Origin: Nemertoderma westbladi
Lineage: Eukaryota > Xenacoelomorpha > Nemertodermatida > Nemertodermatidae
Assembly: GCA_032718475.1 (NCBI GenBank)
Contig: JAUCBJ010007299.1
Coordinates: 34,381 to 98,380, forward strand
Length of the DNA stretch: 64,000 bases
Direction: 5' to 3'
Shown here: in pieces, positions 24,171 to 35,844 of the stretch
How the letters are laid out: every line of letters starts with the position of its first letter
Numbering within the stretch: position 1 is the stretch's first letter
Notes under the pieces: model-generated
Seen by the model: only the letters and a program-made list of their open reading frames with translations
Told to the model about the DNA's origin: nothing
The model's database searches: none
Program-made: the position numbers and the translations under genes

Positions 24171-24477
24171 CGGTTTCCTCCCACTTCCTTACAGTAGATA
24201 ATTGTTATTGTTATCTAAAATTGGGGGGCTTTTTCTCTGGTATAGATAGATCAGTTTATTAGGTTACAGGTTACTTAATTAAACAGTAATTAAACACTTA
24301 AAAAAACAGGTAGCAGCGGTAGGTTTAGCTGCCACAGTAAAGTACCGGTACCCTAAAACCCAGAAAGAACTGGGTGTATGGGTAGTGAGTGAGTAGGGGG
24401 CCTACAGACAGAATGAGTAATGGTCTGTGTTTGTCATTATTTTATTTCTGTATTTAATACCGGTACTTTGGTAGTTC

Positions 24478-24595
24478 GGTACCAAGGACTACTCTACTAT
24501 CTCAGTACTAGAGTATACTCTAGTAGAGTAGTCCCATGGCCTACTATATATATAGTAGGCCATGGCCATGGTAGTCCTTGTTCGGTACCGGGTGA
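24478..24595. repeat. Compound palindromic cluster
   Basis: Contains a perfect 32-bp palindrome at 24534-24565 (half-site CCATGGCCTACTATAT). Next to it is a hairpin around ACTCTACTATCTCAG/CTCTAGTAGAGT (about 24491-24530). The outer arms TTCGGTACCAAGGACTAC and GTAGTCCTTGTTCGGTACC enclose both. Confidence 0.8.
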
Positions 24596-24597
24596 CA

Positions 24598-24945
24598 GAC
24601 CGAACGTAATCGGGATCGAATGTAACATAGTTTTTACGAATCGAACGTAACCTCAATTATTTACTCAATTATTACCTTTAAATAAAAGTAACCTGCATAA
24701 TCTTGTAACATGTGTTAACTTTCGTTTATTGTTTTGGTTCCCCCAACACGCCCCTGTAACCCTGTAACCTGCTCCTTTAAATCTGTAAATGGCAATGTTA
24801 CATTCGAGCATAGTAATTTGTAGATCGAATGAAACATAGTTATAGCAGTATAGGGCAGTAGGGTCCAATGTAACATAATTGCGGTTACGTTCGATACGTA
24901 CAGACGTAATAAATATGTTACATTCGATCCTGATTACGTTCGGTC
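24598..24945. mobile_element. 348-bp TIR element (MITE)
   Basis: Ends GACCGAACGTAATCGGGATC (24598) and its complement (24914-24945) form a 32-bp inverted repeat with one mismatch. The central part shares TTTATTGTTTTGGTTCCCCC with a dispersed repeat at about 62490. No target duplication was recognised. Confidence 0.65.
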
Positions 24946-25065
24946 ATGTATCCTTCGGTACCGGTACTTACTTGGTTGGTACCGTACTGTCGTCACTATG
25001 GTAACTGGTAGGCCAATGTGGTGGTGATTGATGTCTGTCTGTCTATGCCAACTGTCTAGTGCATA

Positions 25066-26775
25066 ATGGCGTCCTTAAAACTTTGGGTGAACCCTGATCC
25101 TTTTGTTATCGGAGTTTTACCTTCGCCGCCGCATAATAAACTTTCGCCAAGTTATCTAAAGAAAATCGTTACGTATGTGAGAACCCGTGGGAAGGGGGGT
25201 TACCCCATAATGACATTCCAATCATGGCGACATATCGCCCTAAATAAATTACAAATACCGGAAGATATCGCCATTACCTACTTCGATATCTACACGCTAT
25301 TACATTATAAAGATCGATCGTCCTTAACTGAGTCATCTAAATATTCGAGCAAAGCCGAGCTAGTGGCTGCTCGGCAAAACAAATCAGTTGATACGTTGAA
25401 ATTTCTTTTGTTCTTATACTTACAGCAAATATCGAAGATATCATTGCGAACGTCGCTAAACGCCGGTGAGGAGTGGCCCTCCTCCCATCGCCTCTCGTCC
25501 CGCTCTACTTCCCCGGACTCGATGCAATCCAAAGGATCGTCCCCGAAGAACCTCGACGAGCAATGCCAGATCCAATTCGTGTTGGACCACCTCGGGGACA
25601 TGTGTGAGTTGTTGTTGGACCCGGAGACCGCCCCTAGATCCCATCGCGACGCCACCCTATCCGCCGATGGTCTCACCGCTCTCTCCTCCCTCGTCCACTG
25701 CTCCAGCGGGCCGCGGAACGCCCTCATCTCGCTACGGGACGCCGCGACCCAACCCGCGTTAACTCACCGCACTGGATACTCAAAGTCTACCGACTCCTTC
25801 CTCCTCCACAAACTCGTCGATTGGCTCAAAGACAACCTCTCCGCGAACCCCTACGGCATCGGCTGCTGCATCTCCTCCGGTCGTCGTTTCTCCTGGCCCC
25901 TCTTCCCTCCCGCACCCAGTGATGACGTCATCGCCACATCCAGCAAAAGCAACGGTCGGAAACGGCCCTCCGGTCGCATTGCATCCAACATCAACTACGT
26001 CACCAAATCGTCGCAGAAGACAACGCTCATCTCGCAGTGGTCGCAAGGAACGCTGGCGCGCTCCTCCGAGGTTCTAGAGGATTCCACCGTGAAGCTACAC
26101 CGCTCTCACGGCTCCCACATTTACCTGCTCGCCCCGATGCGAACCGTTAGTGTAGAGAAGTGTCGCAACTCCACTATAGTTTTGGGCGCCGTTGCCACCG
26201 TGGTCGTTGTCACTAACTGCCGCGGTTGCATCGTGGTTACGACCTGCGGCCAGCTGGTCGCCTCGCATTGCGTCGGCTGTACGTTCCATCTGCTGACTCC
26301 CCGACCCCCGTTGCTCCTCCATGGCAACGAGGGCCTCCGACTCGCCCCATTCCACACGCACTATCCCTCGTTGGAACGCCACATGGAGCAGTGTGGTGTT
26401 CCTTCCAGTTGGAACGTCTGGGACTCGCCCACTCAGATGGGCTCGGTGGCGGAACTTGCCGTGTGGCAGCCGCTGCCGCCCGGTGAGTTCACCACCCTGG
26501 TGGTGCCGTTCCGGGGAGACTTCGGGCGCACGGAGGGGCTCACTTCCGGGATTCCGGGGGGGCTGCCCGTCGCGTACGAGCGCGCGCTCACACAGCGGGA
26601 CAAGGTGGTTCGAACGTGGCAGCGGGTCGTTTCCGACGCGAAACTCTCTAAGGACGACCGCCGTTGTTTCCAGAAGTTTGTGGAAACCCAGTTCCAACAG
26701 TGGCTCCTGGAAACCGGAAACAAACGCCAAGTCGACAACCTCATACCCCCTAAACCGCCCACAGACACCCCTTGA
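25066..26775 (+). CDS. TBCCD1: TBCC domain-containing protein 1
   Basis: A 569-aa protein (vertebrate TBCCD1 is about 557 aa), related to tubulin cofactor C and RP2. Family members act at the centrosome/basal body and influence Golgi and nucleus positioning. The N-terminal region is conserved (LWVNPDPFVIGVLPSPP, about 6-22; SVDTLKFLLFLYLQQ, about 107-121; SLRTSL). The C-CAP/TBCC beta-helix starts near residue 330 (VKLHRSHGSHIYLLAPMR, VEKCRNS) and is followed by LAPFHTHYPSLERHM (about 426-440) and IPGGLP-YERAL-QRDK (about 502-520). The start ATG at 25066 fits the family's N-terminus. The ORF is intact and intronless, and its 3' two thirds are far more GC-rich than the first 380 bp. An ATTAAA lies near 26833. 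Minus-strand ORFs here are shadows. Confidence 0.93.
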   Translation: MASLKLWVNPDPFVIGVLPSPPHNKLSPSYLKKIVTYVRTRGKGGYPIMTFQSWRHIALNKLQIPEDIAITYFDIYTLLHYKDRSSLTESSKYSSKAELVAARQNKSVDTLKFLLFLYLQQISKISLRTSLNAGEEWPSSHRLSSRSTSPDSMQSKGSSPKNLDEQCQIQFVLDHLGDMCELLLDPETAPRSHRDATLSADGLTALSSLVHCSSGPRNALISLRDAATQPALTHRTGYSKSTDSFLLHKLVDWLKDNLSANPYGIGCCISSGRRFSWPLFPPAPSDDVIATSSKSNGRKRPSGRIASNINYVTKSSQKTTLISQWSQGTLARSSEVLEDSTVKLHRSHGSHIYLLAPMRTVSVEKCRNSTIVLGAVATVVVVTNCRGCIVVTTCGQLVASHCVGCTFHLLTPRPPLLLHGNEGLRLAPFHTHYPSLERHMEQCGVPSSWNVWDSPTQMGSVAELAVWQPLPPGEFTTLVVPFRGDFGRTEGLTSGIPGGLPVAYERALTQRDKVVRTWQRVVSDAKLSKDDRRCFQKFVETQFQQWLLETGNKRQVDNLIPPKPPTDTP

Positions 26776-26970
26776 ACCTCCCACACCACTTTTTTTTTGT
26801 TTAATACAACTTGTTTTACACACATAATATTAATTAAATATGTTAAATTAATTGTTTTCTTAATATTTGCCAATACATTGTGGTTTCATCTTCTCGGCTC
26901 GGTGCTATTCTACCTAATTCTTACGGGGTGCGCAATGTCCAGTATATCGTGATAAATGCGCGCTATTTAT

Positions 26971-29276
26971 CCCATAAACTACGTCGTTTTCAGATAACAT
27001 TCGTTATAGTTCAAATAACGATCGTTATTGTTCGCATAAACTACATTATTGTTCAGATAACACTCGTTATAGTTCAAATGACGATCGTTATTGTTCAGAT
27101 AACGCACGTTATTGTTCGCATAAACTACGTTATTGTTCAGATAACGCACGTTATAGTTCAAATAACGATCGTTATTGTTCGCATAAACTACGTTGTTGTT
27201 CAGATAACACTCGTTATTGTTCGCAGAAACTACGTTATTGTTCAGTTAACGCACGTTATTGTTCAAATAACGATCGTTATTGTTCGCATAAACTACGTTA
27301 TTGTTCGCATAAACTACGTTATTGTTCAGATAACACTCGTTATAGTTCAAATAACGATCGTTATTGTTCGCATAAACTACGCTATTGTTCAGATAACGCA
27401 CGTTATTGTTCAGATAACGCACGTTATTGTTCAAATAACGATCGTTATTGTTCAGATAACGCACGTTATAGTTCAAATAACGATCGTTATTGTTCGCATA
27501 AACTACGTTGTTGTTCAGATAACACTCGTTATTGTTCGCAGAAACTACGTTATTGTTCAGATAACGCACGTTATTGTTCAAATAACGATCGTTATTGTTC
27601 GCATAAACTACGTTATTGTTCGCATAAACTACGTTGTTGTTCAGATAACATTCGTTATAGTTCAAATAACGATCGTTATTGTTCAGATAACGCACGTTAT
27701 TGTTCAAATAACGATCGTTATTGTTCAGATAACGCACGTTATTGTTCAAATAACGATCGTTATTGTTCGCATAAACTACGTTGTTGTTCAGATAACACTC
27801 GTTATTGTTCGCATAAACTACGTTATTGTTCAGATAACACTCGTTATAGTTCAAATAACGATCGTTATTGTTCGCATAAACTACGCTATTGTTCAGATAA
27901 CGCACGTTATTGTTCAGATAACGCACGTTATTGTTCAAATAACGATCGTTATTGTTCGCATAAACTACGTTGTTGTTCAGATAACACTCGTTATTGTTCG
28001 CAGAAACTACGTTATTGTTCAGTTAACGCACGTTATTGTTCAAATAACGATCGTTATTGTTCGCATAAACTACGTTATTGTTCGCATAAACTACGTTATT
28101 GTTCAGATAACACTCGTTATAGTTCAAATAACGATCGTTATTGTTCGCATAAACTACGCTATTGTTCAGATAACGCACGTTATTGTTCAGATAACGCACG
28201 TTATTGTTCAAATAACGATCGTTATTGTTCAGATAACGCACGTTATAGTTCAAATAACGATCGTTATTGTTCGCATAAACTACGTTGTTGTTCAGATAAC
28301 ACTCGTTATTGTTCGCAGAAACTACGTTATTGTTCAGATAACGCACGTTATTGTTCAGATAACGCACGTTATTGTTCAGATAACGCACGTTATTGTTCAG
28401 ATAACGCACGTTATTGTTCAGATAACGCACGTTATTGTTCAGATAACGCACGTTATTGTTCAGATAACGCACGTTATTGTTCAGATAACGCACGTTATTG
28501 TTCAGATAACGCACGTTATTGTTCAAATAACGATCGTTATTGTTCAGATAACGCACGTTATTGTTCAGATAACGCACGTTATTGTTCAAATAACGATCGT
28601 ATATTGTTCAGATAACGCCCGTTATTGTTCAGATAATGCACGTTACTGTTCAGATAACGCACGTTATTGTTCAGATAACGCACGTTATTGTTCAGATAAC
28701 GCACGTTATTGTTCAGATAACGCACGTTATTGTTCAGATAACGCACGTTATTGTTCAAATAACGATCGTTATTGTTCAGATAACGCACGTTATTGTTCAG
28801 ATAACGCACGTTATTGTTCAGATAACGCACGTTATTGTTCAGATAACGCACGTTATTGTTCAGATAACGCACGTTATTGTTCAGATAACGCACGTTATTG
28901 TTCAGATAACGCACGTTATTGTTCAGATAACGCACGTTATTGTTCAGATAACGCACGTTATTGTTCAGATAACGCACGTTATTGTTCAGATAACGCACGT
29001 TATTGTTCAGATAACGCACGTTATTGTTCTGATAACGCACGTTATTGTTCAGATAACGACGTTATTGTTCAGATAACGCACGTTATTGTTCAAATAACGA
29101 TCGTTATTGTTCAGATAACGCACGTTATTGTTCAGATAACGCACGTTATTGTTCTGATAACGCACGTTATTGTTCAGATAACGCACGTTATTGTTCTGAT
29201 AACGCACGTTATTATTCAGATAACGCACGTTATTGTTCTGATAACGCACGTTATTGTTCAGATAACGACGTTATTC
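26971..29276. repeat. 21-bp minisatellite, about 110 copies with higher-order structure
   Basis: The unit is GTTATTGTTCAGATAACGCAC with two main variants: TTCAAATAACGATC and TTCGCATAAACTAC. The first part (to about 28320) mixes the variants in a patterned order; the second part is nearly pure main type. One long pattern recurs 777 bp (37 units) apart, with the marker AGTTAAC at 27244 and 28021. Since 21 is a multiple of 3, frames stay open on both strands (800 codons on +). Units are partly self-complementary (AATAACGATCGTTATT is a perfect palindrome). Confidence 0.95.
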
Positions 29277-29793
29277 CAATAAATGTTGAGTTTTTCTAAT
29301 GTTTTGACTAATTATTTACAAAGGTCGGACCCGATACTTATTATTGAGTACAGACAATATGTGTACCCAACCCATCCGTAATATTGGGTACAGACATGTG
29401 TACCCAACCCATCCGTATTATTGGGTACAGACACACATGTGTGTACCCAGTACCGTGTTGCCAACAGATGTGTCATTTGGAGTTTGTGCGGATTGAAATT
29501 CATTCTTATATTATTTTTATAATTATTTAGGCGGTCGTCACCTTATGTTAAATTAGCCACCCAGCTAGATATTGGTACAGACAGATATTTCTGAAATTAT
29601 TATTTTAGTATTTAGTTTTAATTTATAATTATTGTTACAACAGTGCGTGATACGTTATTGTTTTTTTTTTAATTTTGTTTTTATATGTTTAAATATGTTT
29701 GTTGAATTGCTGTTTATTGTTAGTGATATAATTAATCTAATTAATATAAATTCAATCTATACAGATTATAAACCCCTTTTGTATTTAGTTTAT
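29277..29793. other. Spacer between two minisatellites
   Basis: Includes three degenerate copies of GGGTACAGACA-N-TGTGTACCCA type dyads (29342-29455), each with CCAACCCATCCGTA. No gene. Confidence 0.5.
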
Positions 29794-29958
29794 CTCTATT
29801 CCACTACTACCTTAGGTTGATCTACTCCACTACTACCTTAGGTTGATCTACTCCACTACTACCTTAGGTTGATCTACTCCACTACTACCTTAGGTTGATC
29901 TACTCCACTACTACCTTAGGTTGATCTACTCCACTACTACCTTAGGTTGATCTACTCC
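29794..29958. repeat. 26-bp minisatellite, left block (about 6 copies)
   Basis: Units contain CCACTACTACCTTAGGTTGA followed by TCTACT. The array is interrupted at 29958 by a LINE and resumes at 31391. Confidence 0.9.
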
Positions 29959-29966
29959 AGGATTTC

Positions 29967-31390
29967 TAGAAATGAAAACAAATAAGTTGGTGCCAGTTCC
30001 CAAGAAGGGCAACCTAACACTCTATGGTTCTTTTCGGGGAATCTCATTGATCTCGATTGCTGCAAAGCTATACAATAGGATTCTATTAAATCGCATCAGG
30101 GATCCCATTGAGAGACTGCTCCGTGGAAATCAGAATGGGTTCCGTAAAGGTCGTGGGACCATGGAGCCCATTTTGGCACTTAGAAGGATAATTGAAGAGT
30201 TATCAAAAAAGAAAGACAGGCATCTGGCTGTTATCTTTGTTGACTTCTTCAAGGCCTTTGATTCAGTCTCTCGCTCACGTATGTTCAGCATACTTTCATT
30301 ATATGGGATTCCTGATGAAATTATTGCAGCAATCAGATCAGTATACGATGGTTCGACAACATTTGTGTCTACTGTTGACGGTGACACAGAACCATTTGAA
30401 GTGTTATGGGGCGTCCTCCAAGGAGACACACTTGCACCATTCTTGTTCATTATTGTGGTTGACTATGTTCTACGCATGTCCTTAGATCATTATAATGATG
30501 ATGGGGTGATGATAACTCCACCTACTGGCTCCAGAAGTCGAGGAAATCCTGCCAAGTACCTAACTGATCTAGACTTTGCTGATGACTTAGGAGTACTCTC
30601 AGAATCATTAGAGGGAGCCCAACGGCTCCTCAGCTCATTAGAACATGCTGCTTCTAGTGTTGGTCTTTTTATTAACTCCAGAAAGACCAAAATTCTGACA
30701 GTTAACTTTGAAAGTCCTCAGCAAGTCTCTGATCGGATGAGCATAAGCTCAAAGGATGGTATGCTTGAGCATGTGGACGACTTCTGTTACCTGGGATCAT
30801 GGATCCGGAAGTCAGGTGAGGACCTTCGAATACGTAAGGGAAAGGCATGGGCAGCCTTGAATAGGCTTTCCAGGATTTGGAAGTCACCGAGAATTAATCG
30901 GAAACTTAAGGTCCGATTATTTAGAGCAGCAGTAGTTCCAGTACTCCTCTACGGGAGTCCATGCTGGGCTCTAACTGCTGAGGACACCAAATCTCTGGAT
31001 GGCACATTCACAAGAATGCTACACCGGGTTCATTGTGTCAAGTACAATGCACACATCTCCAACCAGACACTATATAACATTGGAGGTGTCTCATTGGTTC
31101 CCCCAAGCTTGACACTAGAACAAAATCGCCTCCGCTTTGCAGGACATTGCTTTCGCCGTGAGGATCAGCCAGTGCATAATCTTGTACTTTGGCAGCCTCA
31201 TGGAGTGAATAAGCATGGTGGACAGCCCATGACTTTCTTGAGACGCATCTTAAAGGACACTGGCCTTAAAGATGCGGATGATCTAGCAAATGTCATGGGT
31301 GATAGGGAGTTGTGGCGGTGCAATTTTGTTGACAAGCCGGCACAGCATTCTTAAAAATGCAGCTGCAATGCAGCATGCCGATCCTAGTAG
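29967..31390 (+). mobile_element. LINE retrotransposon, 5'-truncated, intact RT frame (460 codons)
   Basis: ORF 29972-31354 encodes the reverse transcriptase and C-terminal part of a non-LTR element. Fingers/palm: NQNGFRKGRGTMEPILALRR (53-72); VIFVDFFKAFDSV with catalytic D91; GVLQGDTLAPFLF (147-159); and the LDFADD box with D204 and D205. The tail has YLGSWIRKS, LLYGSPCWALT and RRVHCVKYN-like segments. No endonuclease: the copy is truncated just upstream of KLVPVPKKGN. The 3' end carries TGCAGCTGCAATGCAGCATG then TAGTAG. It sits inside the 26-bp minisatellite, with GATCTACTCC on both sides, which could be target duplication or simply repeat periodicity. Confidence 0.93.
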
Positions 31391-33303
31391 TGATCTACTC
31401 CACTACTACCTTAGGTTGATCTACTCCACTACTACCTTAGGTTGATCTATTCCACTACTACCTTAGGTTGATCTATTCCACTACTACCTTAGGTTAATCT
31501 ACTCCACTACTACCTTAGGTTGATCTATTCCACTACTACCTTAGGTTGATCTATTCCACTACTACCTTAGGTTGATCTACTCCACTACTACCTTAGGTTG
31601 ATCTATTCCACTACTACCTTAGGTTGATCTACTCCACTACTACCTTAGGTTGATCTATTCCACTACTACCTTAGGTTGATCTACTCCACTACTACCTTAG
31701 GTTGATCTACTCCACTACTACCTTAGGTTGATCTACTCCACTACTACCTTAGGTTGATCTATTCCACTACTACCTTAGGTTGATCTACTCCACTACTACC
31801 TTAGGTTGATCTACTCCACTACTACCTTAGGTTGATCTACTCCACTACTACCTTAGGTTGATCTACTCCACTACTACCTTAGGTTGATCTATTCCACTAC
31901 TACCTTAGGTTGATCTACTCCACTACTACCTTAGGTTGATCTACTCCACTACTACCTTAGGTTGATCTACTCCACTACTACCTTAGGTTGATCTATTCCA
32001 CTACTACCTTAGGTTGATCTACTCCACTACTACCTTAGGTTGATCTACTCCACTACTACCTTAGGTTGATCTACTCCACTACTACCTTAGGTTGATCTAT
32101 TCCACTACTACCTTAGGTTGATCTACTCCACTACTACCTTAGGTTGATCTACTCCACTACTACCTTAGGTTGATCTACTCCACTACTACCTTAGGTTGAT
32201 CTACTCCACTACTACCTTAGGTTGATCTACTCCACTACTACCTTAGGTTGATCTATTCCACTACTACCTTAGGTTGATCTACTCCACTACTACCTTAGGT
32301 TGATCTACTCCACTACTACCTTAGGTTGATCTATTCCACTACTACCTTAGGTTGATCTACTCCACTACTATCTTAGGTTGATCTACTCCACTACTACCTT
32401 AGGTTGATCTACTCCACTACTACCTTAGGTTGATCTACTCCACTACTACCTTATGTTGATCTACTCCACTACTACCTTAGGTTGATCTATTCAACTACTA
32501 CCTTAGGTTGATCTACTCCACTACTACCTTAGGTTGATCTATTCCACTACTACCTTAGGTTGATCTACTCCACTACTACCTTAGGTTGATCTACTCCACT
32601 ACTACCTTAGGTTGATCTACTCCACTACTACCTTAGGTTGATCTATTCCACTACTACCTTAGGTTGATCTATTCCACTACTACCTTAGGTTGATCTACTC
32701 CACTACTACCTTAGGTTGATCTACTCCACTACTACCTTAGGTTGATCTACTCCACTACTACCTTAGGTTGATCTACTCCACTACTACCTTAGGTTGATCT
32801 ATTCCACTACTACCTTAGGTTGATCTATTCCACTACTACCTTAGGTTGATCTACTCCACTACTACCTTAGGTTGATCTACTCCACTACTACCTTAGGTTG
32901 ATCTACTCCACTACTACCTTAGGTTGATCTACTCCACTACTACCTTAGGTTGATCTACTCCACTACTACCTTAGGTTGATCTACTCCACTACTACCTTAG
33001 GTTGATCTACTCCACTACTACCTTAGGTTGATCTATTCCACTACTACCTTAGGTTGATCTACTCCACTACTACCTTAGGTTGATCTACTCCACTACTACC
33101 TTAGGTTGATCTACTCCACTACTACCTTAGGTTGATCTACTCCACTACTACCTTAGGTTGATCTATTCCACTACTACCTTAGGTTGATCTACTCCACTAC
33201 TACCTTAGGTTGATCTACTCCACTACTACCTTAGGTTGATCTATTCCACTACTACCTTAGGTTGATCTATTCCACTACTACCTTAGGTTGATCTATTCCA
33301 CTG
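31391..33303. repeat. 26-bp minisatellite, main block (about 74 copies)
   Basis: Same unit as 29794-29958. Almost all variation is one C/T site (GATCTACTCC versus GATCTATTCC), producing a two-letter pattern along the array. Rare variants include TATCTTAGG, TTATGTTG and TTCAACTAC near 32370-32490. Confidence 0.95.
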
Positions 33304-33685
33304 TTGCCGTTATTCCCGACACCAGGGGGGAAAACGCCGAGGCTGGTGGCGGAATTTTCAGACCACTTGATTCCGGTCAGTCACCGGATATTGGGAGTGG
33401 AGAAGGAGTCTTATCTGAGATGCAAGATTGCAGTAGAGAAAAAGTCGCATTTGTTGGATATAATCTTTTAATGTAACTTTTCTAGAGTTGAACCTTGTTC
33501 AACATTGAACCTTGATTGAGAATAATTTGGGCTTCCCCACACCAATATACCAAATATTCACAATAATACACGAATATACAAATTCCTACAGTACATTATT
33601 TAATTACCCACTTTTCGCTTTTAGATTTTAACCTAACTAATGATCCCCATTTTTCCTCGGTCCTAGTCCCGGTACCATAGTGTCA
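33304..33685. other. Non-coding stretch after the minisatellite
   Basis: A 62-codon + frame across the junction (33288-33476) is not recognisable. No other signal. Confidence 0.35.
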
Positions 33686-34160
33686 GTGTCGGTCGACCCT
33701 GTTGCGTGTCCGTCCCACCCTTCCCGAACCCCGAAGGGATCGGTCATCAGGAAAGCAATATGGCTTGGCTAAGGGTCGGTCAGGTCGGTCGACCCTGTTG
33801 CGTGTCCGTCCCACCCTTCCCGAACCCCGAAGGGATCGGTCATTAGGAAAGCGGTACGGCTTGGCTAGGGGTCTGTCGGTTCATCGCAGGGTCCCAACCA
33901 CCTAAGCTTTCCGAATCCTTTTCAGGCTCGTAGTCGCTTCAGTAGCCGAGAAGCTGCTCCGAATAGTCGGTAGGCCAGTAGAGTCCGGTCCTTTGTCTTT
34001 CGACCCTGTTGCTTGTCCGTCCCACCCTTCCCGAACCCCGAAGGGATCGGTCATCAGGAAAGCGGTACGTCTTGGCTAGGGGTCTGTCAGCCCATTGTGA
34101 GTCCCAACTGTCGGAACTTTCCGAATCCTTTTCAGGCTCGTAGTAACGCCGGTCGTGGAA
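33686..34160. repeat. GC-rich tandem repeat, three copies
   Basis: GTCGACCCTGTTGCGTGTCC followed by CCCTTCCCGAACCCCGAAGG occurs near 33690, 33786 and 34003, each with GGATCGGTCAT-AGGAAAGC and CTTGGCTA. Copies 2 and 3 also share a downstream block (CTTTCCGAATCCTTTTCAGG), giving a period of about 216 bp; copy 1 is a shorter unit of about 97 bp. Confidence 0.85.
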
Positions 34161-34369
34161 CCCACTCCAGGAAGTCAGCCCTCGTCGAACCCTTCCTTCA
34201 TCCAGTCGGTCGATCCGTCGCAAGTCCCTGGCCAGCCAGCCAGCCAGAGTACTGCAACTAACATTCCTGCTGGTTGCCAGAGTTACTCTTGGAGTTTACA
34301 AAATACCAACACTAAAAGCAACCTGCTCCAATGGGCAGAGGAGTCTTTGAACTCCCTCCATTGATTCTG

Positions 34370-34820
34370 GCAGTCCTCATAAATCATCAGCAAAGTCTAG
34401 ATCAGTTAGGTACTTGGCTGTATTTCATCTTCATCCATCATCCATTAGTATTACCATCATCAATTTTATTTTGATTGTCTGGTGACATGTGTAGAACATA
34501 GTTAACCACAATTATGAACAAGAATTGTGGGTGCAAGTGTGTCACCCTGAATGATTCACCTAGGACTTCGAATGGCTTTGTGTCACCATCAACAGTTGTG
34601 GAACAATCTGAGAGCAGCAAAAAATTTTCTCAGGAATCTCAAAAGTTGGAAGTATGCTAAACATACTATGGGCCTTAAATATAGAAGGCCTAAAGAAGTC
34701 AAGAAAGATAACAGCCAGACGTACTGTATGTCTTTCTTTGTTGATAACTCTTCAATTATCCTTCTAAGCGCCAGAATAGGCTCCATGGTCCCACGACCTT
34801 TACGGAACCCGTTTTAGTTA
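34370..34820 (-). mobile_element. LINE fragment (minus strand)
   Basis: Minus-strand pieces match the LINE RT: MEPILALRRIIEELS, STTVDGDTKPFEVLG, FLFIIVVNYVLHMS and, near 34385-34415, YLTDLDFADD. Several frames and deletions; truncated at both ends. Confidence 0.9.
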
Positions 34821-35839
34821 CCACATAAGCTGGAAATAAATAGGTTTGCTCGAATTAGCCTATCCTATTATTGTAGATGAACCCAAAGTTTTCCAATAAT
34901 TCCAAGAAAACTTGATTCAATGAACTGAACGGGGCGTTTTTCATTGGCAATTTCTAGTTGCAGCTGCGCATAGTAGTAACCCATTCCTAATTCTAAAGAT
35001 GCTAAAGACGTTATATAATAGATTATTTAGGGCCCGTGGAATAAACGGAGCTTGGGATAAATAATGCAGAGCTGCCGACAGGTGTGAAATATTCTATGCC
35101 AGAAAAGCAATAAAATAAAGCTTTACTTGCGATCTAAGTGCTACTCTATATATGGTTACCAAATTATTCAAGTTAATAATTATTTATTTCTTGTGAAAAA
35201 AGTATAACTTTTTTGCACTATTTTCGATGAATTTCTATTTACGTAGCGCCAGCTAGGCTAATGTTTTTTCCCATGTAAATACGTAATTTTTTCTTAAATT
35301 TTGGCAGTAATTTGTTGCTTACTTCTTTAATAAAATCTAGAAAGAAATAGTGTTATAAAATATATTGAAATGTAGCATTTACAATATTGGTTCCAATGTT
35401 ACTGCGATTCCAATTATTGTATTCATTAACTCCTGATGTTGCCTTACCCAATGTTAAATAATTTAATGTATATACTTGAATATTTATTACGTAACTAGAG
35501 AGCTACTTAACTACATAAACCAATATTGGATATTGATTTCCGTTTTGGAGTACACCTTGCAGACACTAAAGTTGCAATAACTTTTGAGTGTGTGAATGGA
35601 TTTTGCTCAAAATACTTGAAAACCTTTTCTACTTCGATGCTCTTTCAACACATGTAATAAAAATTAACAACAATTCCACCGAAAATATTTTATTTTACCT
35701 TTTTAGCCCGGAAAAAAGTAATATAAATCTAATCCTATGGGTTACTTTTTTTCCCTAGGGGTAAATGTGCTCTTTTTTTTCCTTCCGATTATTGGGAATA
35801 TTAGTATTAGTATCAATTTAAGTTATTAAAATTAATAAT
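34821..35839. other. Non-coding stretch
   Basis: AT-rich, without ORFs or repeats I could identify. Confidence 0.4.
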
Positions 35840-35844
35840 TTACA

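Noticed and set aside
25305-26873. Minus-strand and alternative-frame ORFs (up to 242 codons)
   Set aside because: Shadows of TBCCD1 caused by its high GC content; no family match.
26880-29282. 800-codon ORF over the 21-bp array
   Set aside because: It is a pure tandem repeat with open frames on both strands and starts in unique DNA with no homology. It is explained by a unit length divisible by 3.
29794-33303. CRISPR-like regular repeats
   Set aside because: Units are contiguous without spacers, in an animal-type genome; this is a minisatellite.
33702-34223. ORFs on both strands in the GC-rich repeat
   Set aside because: Arise from a three-copy tandem repeat; no recognisable domain.
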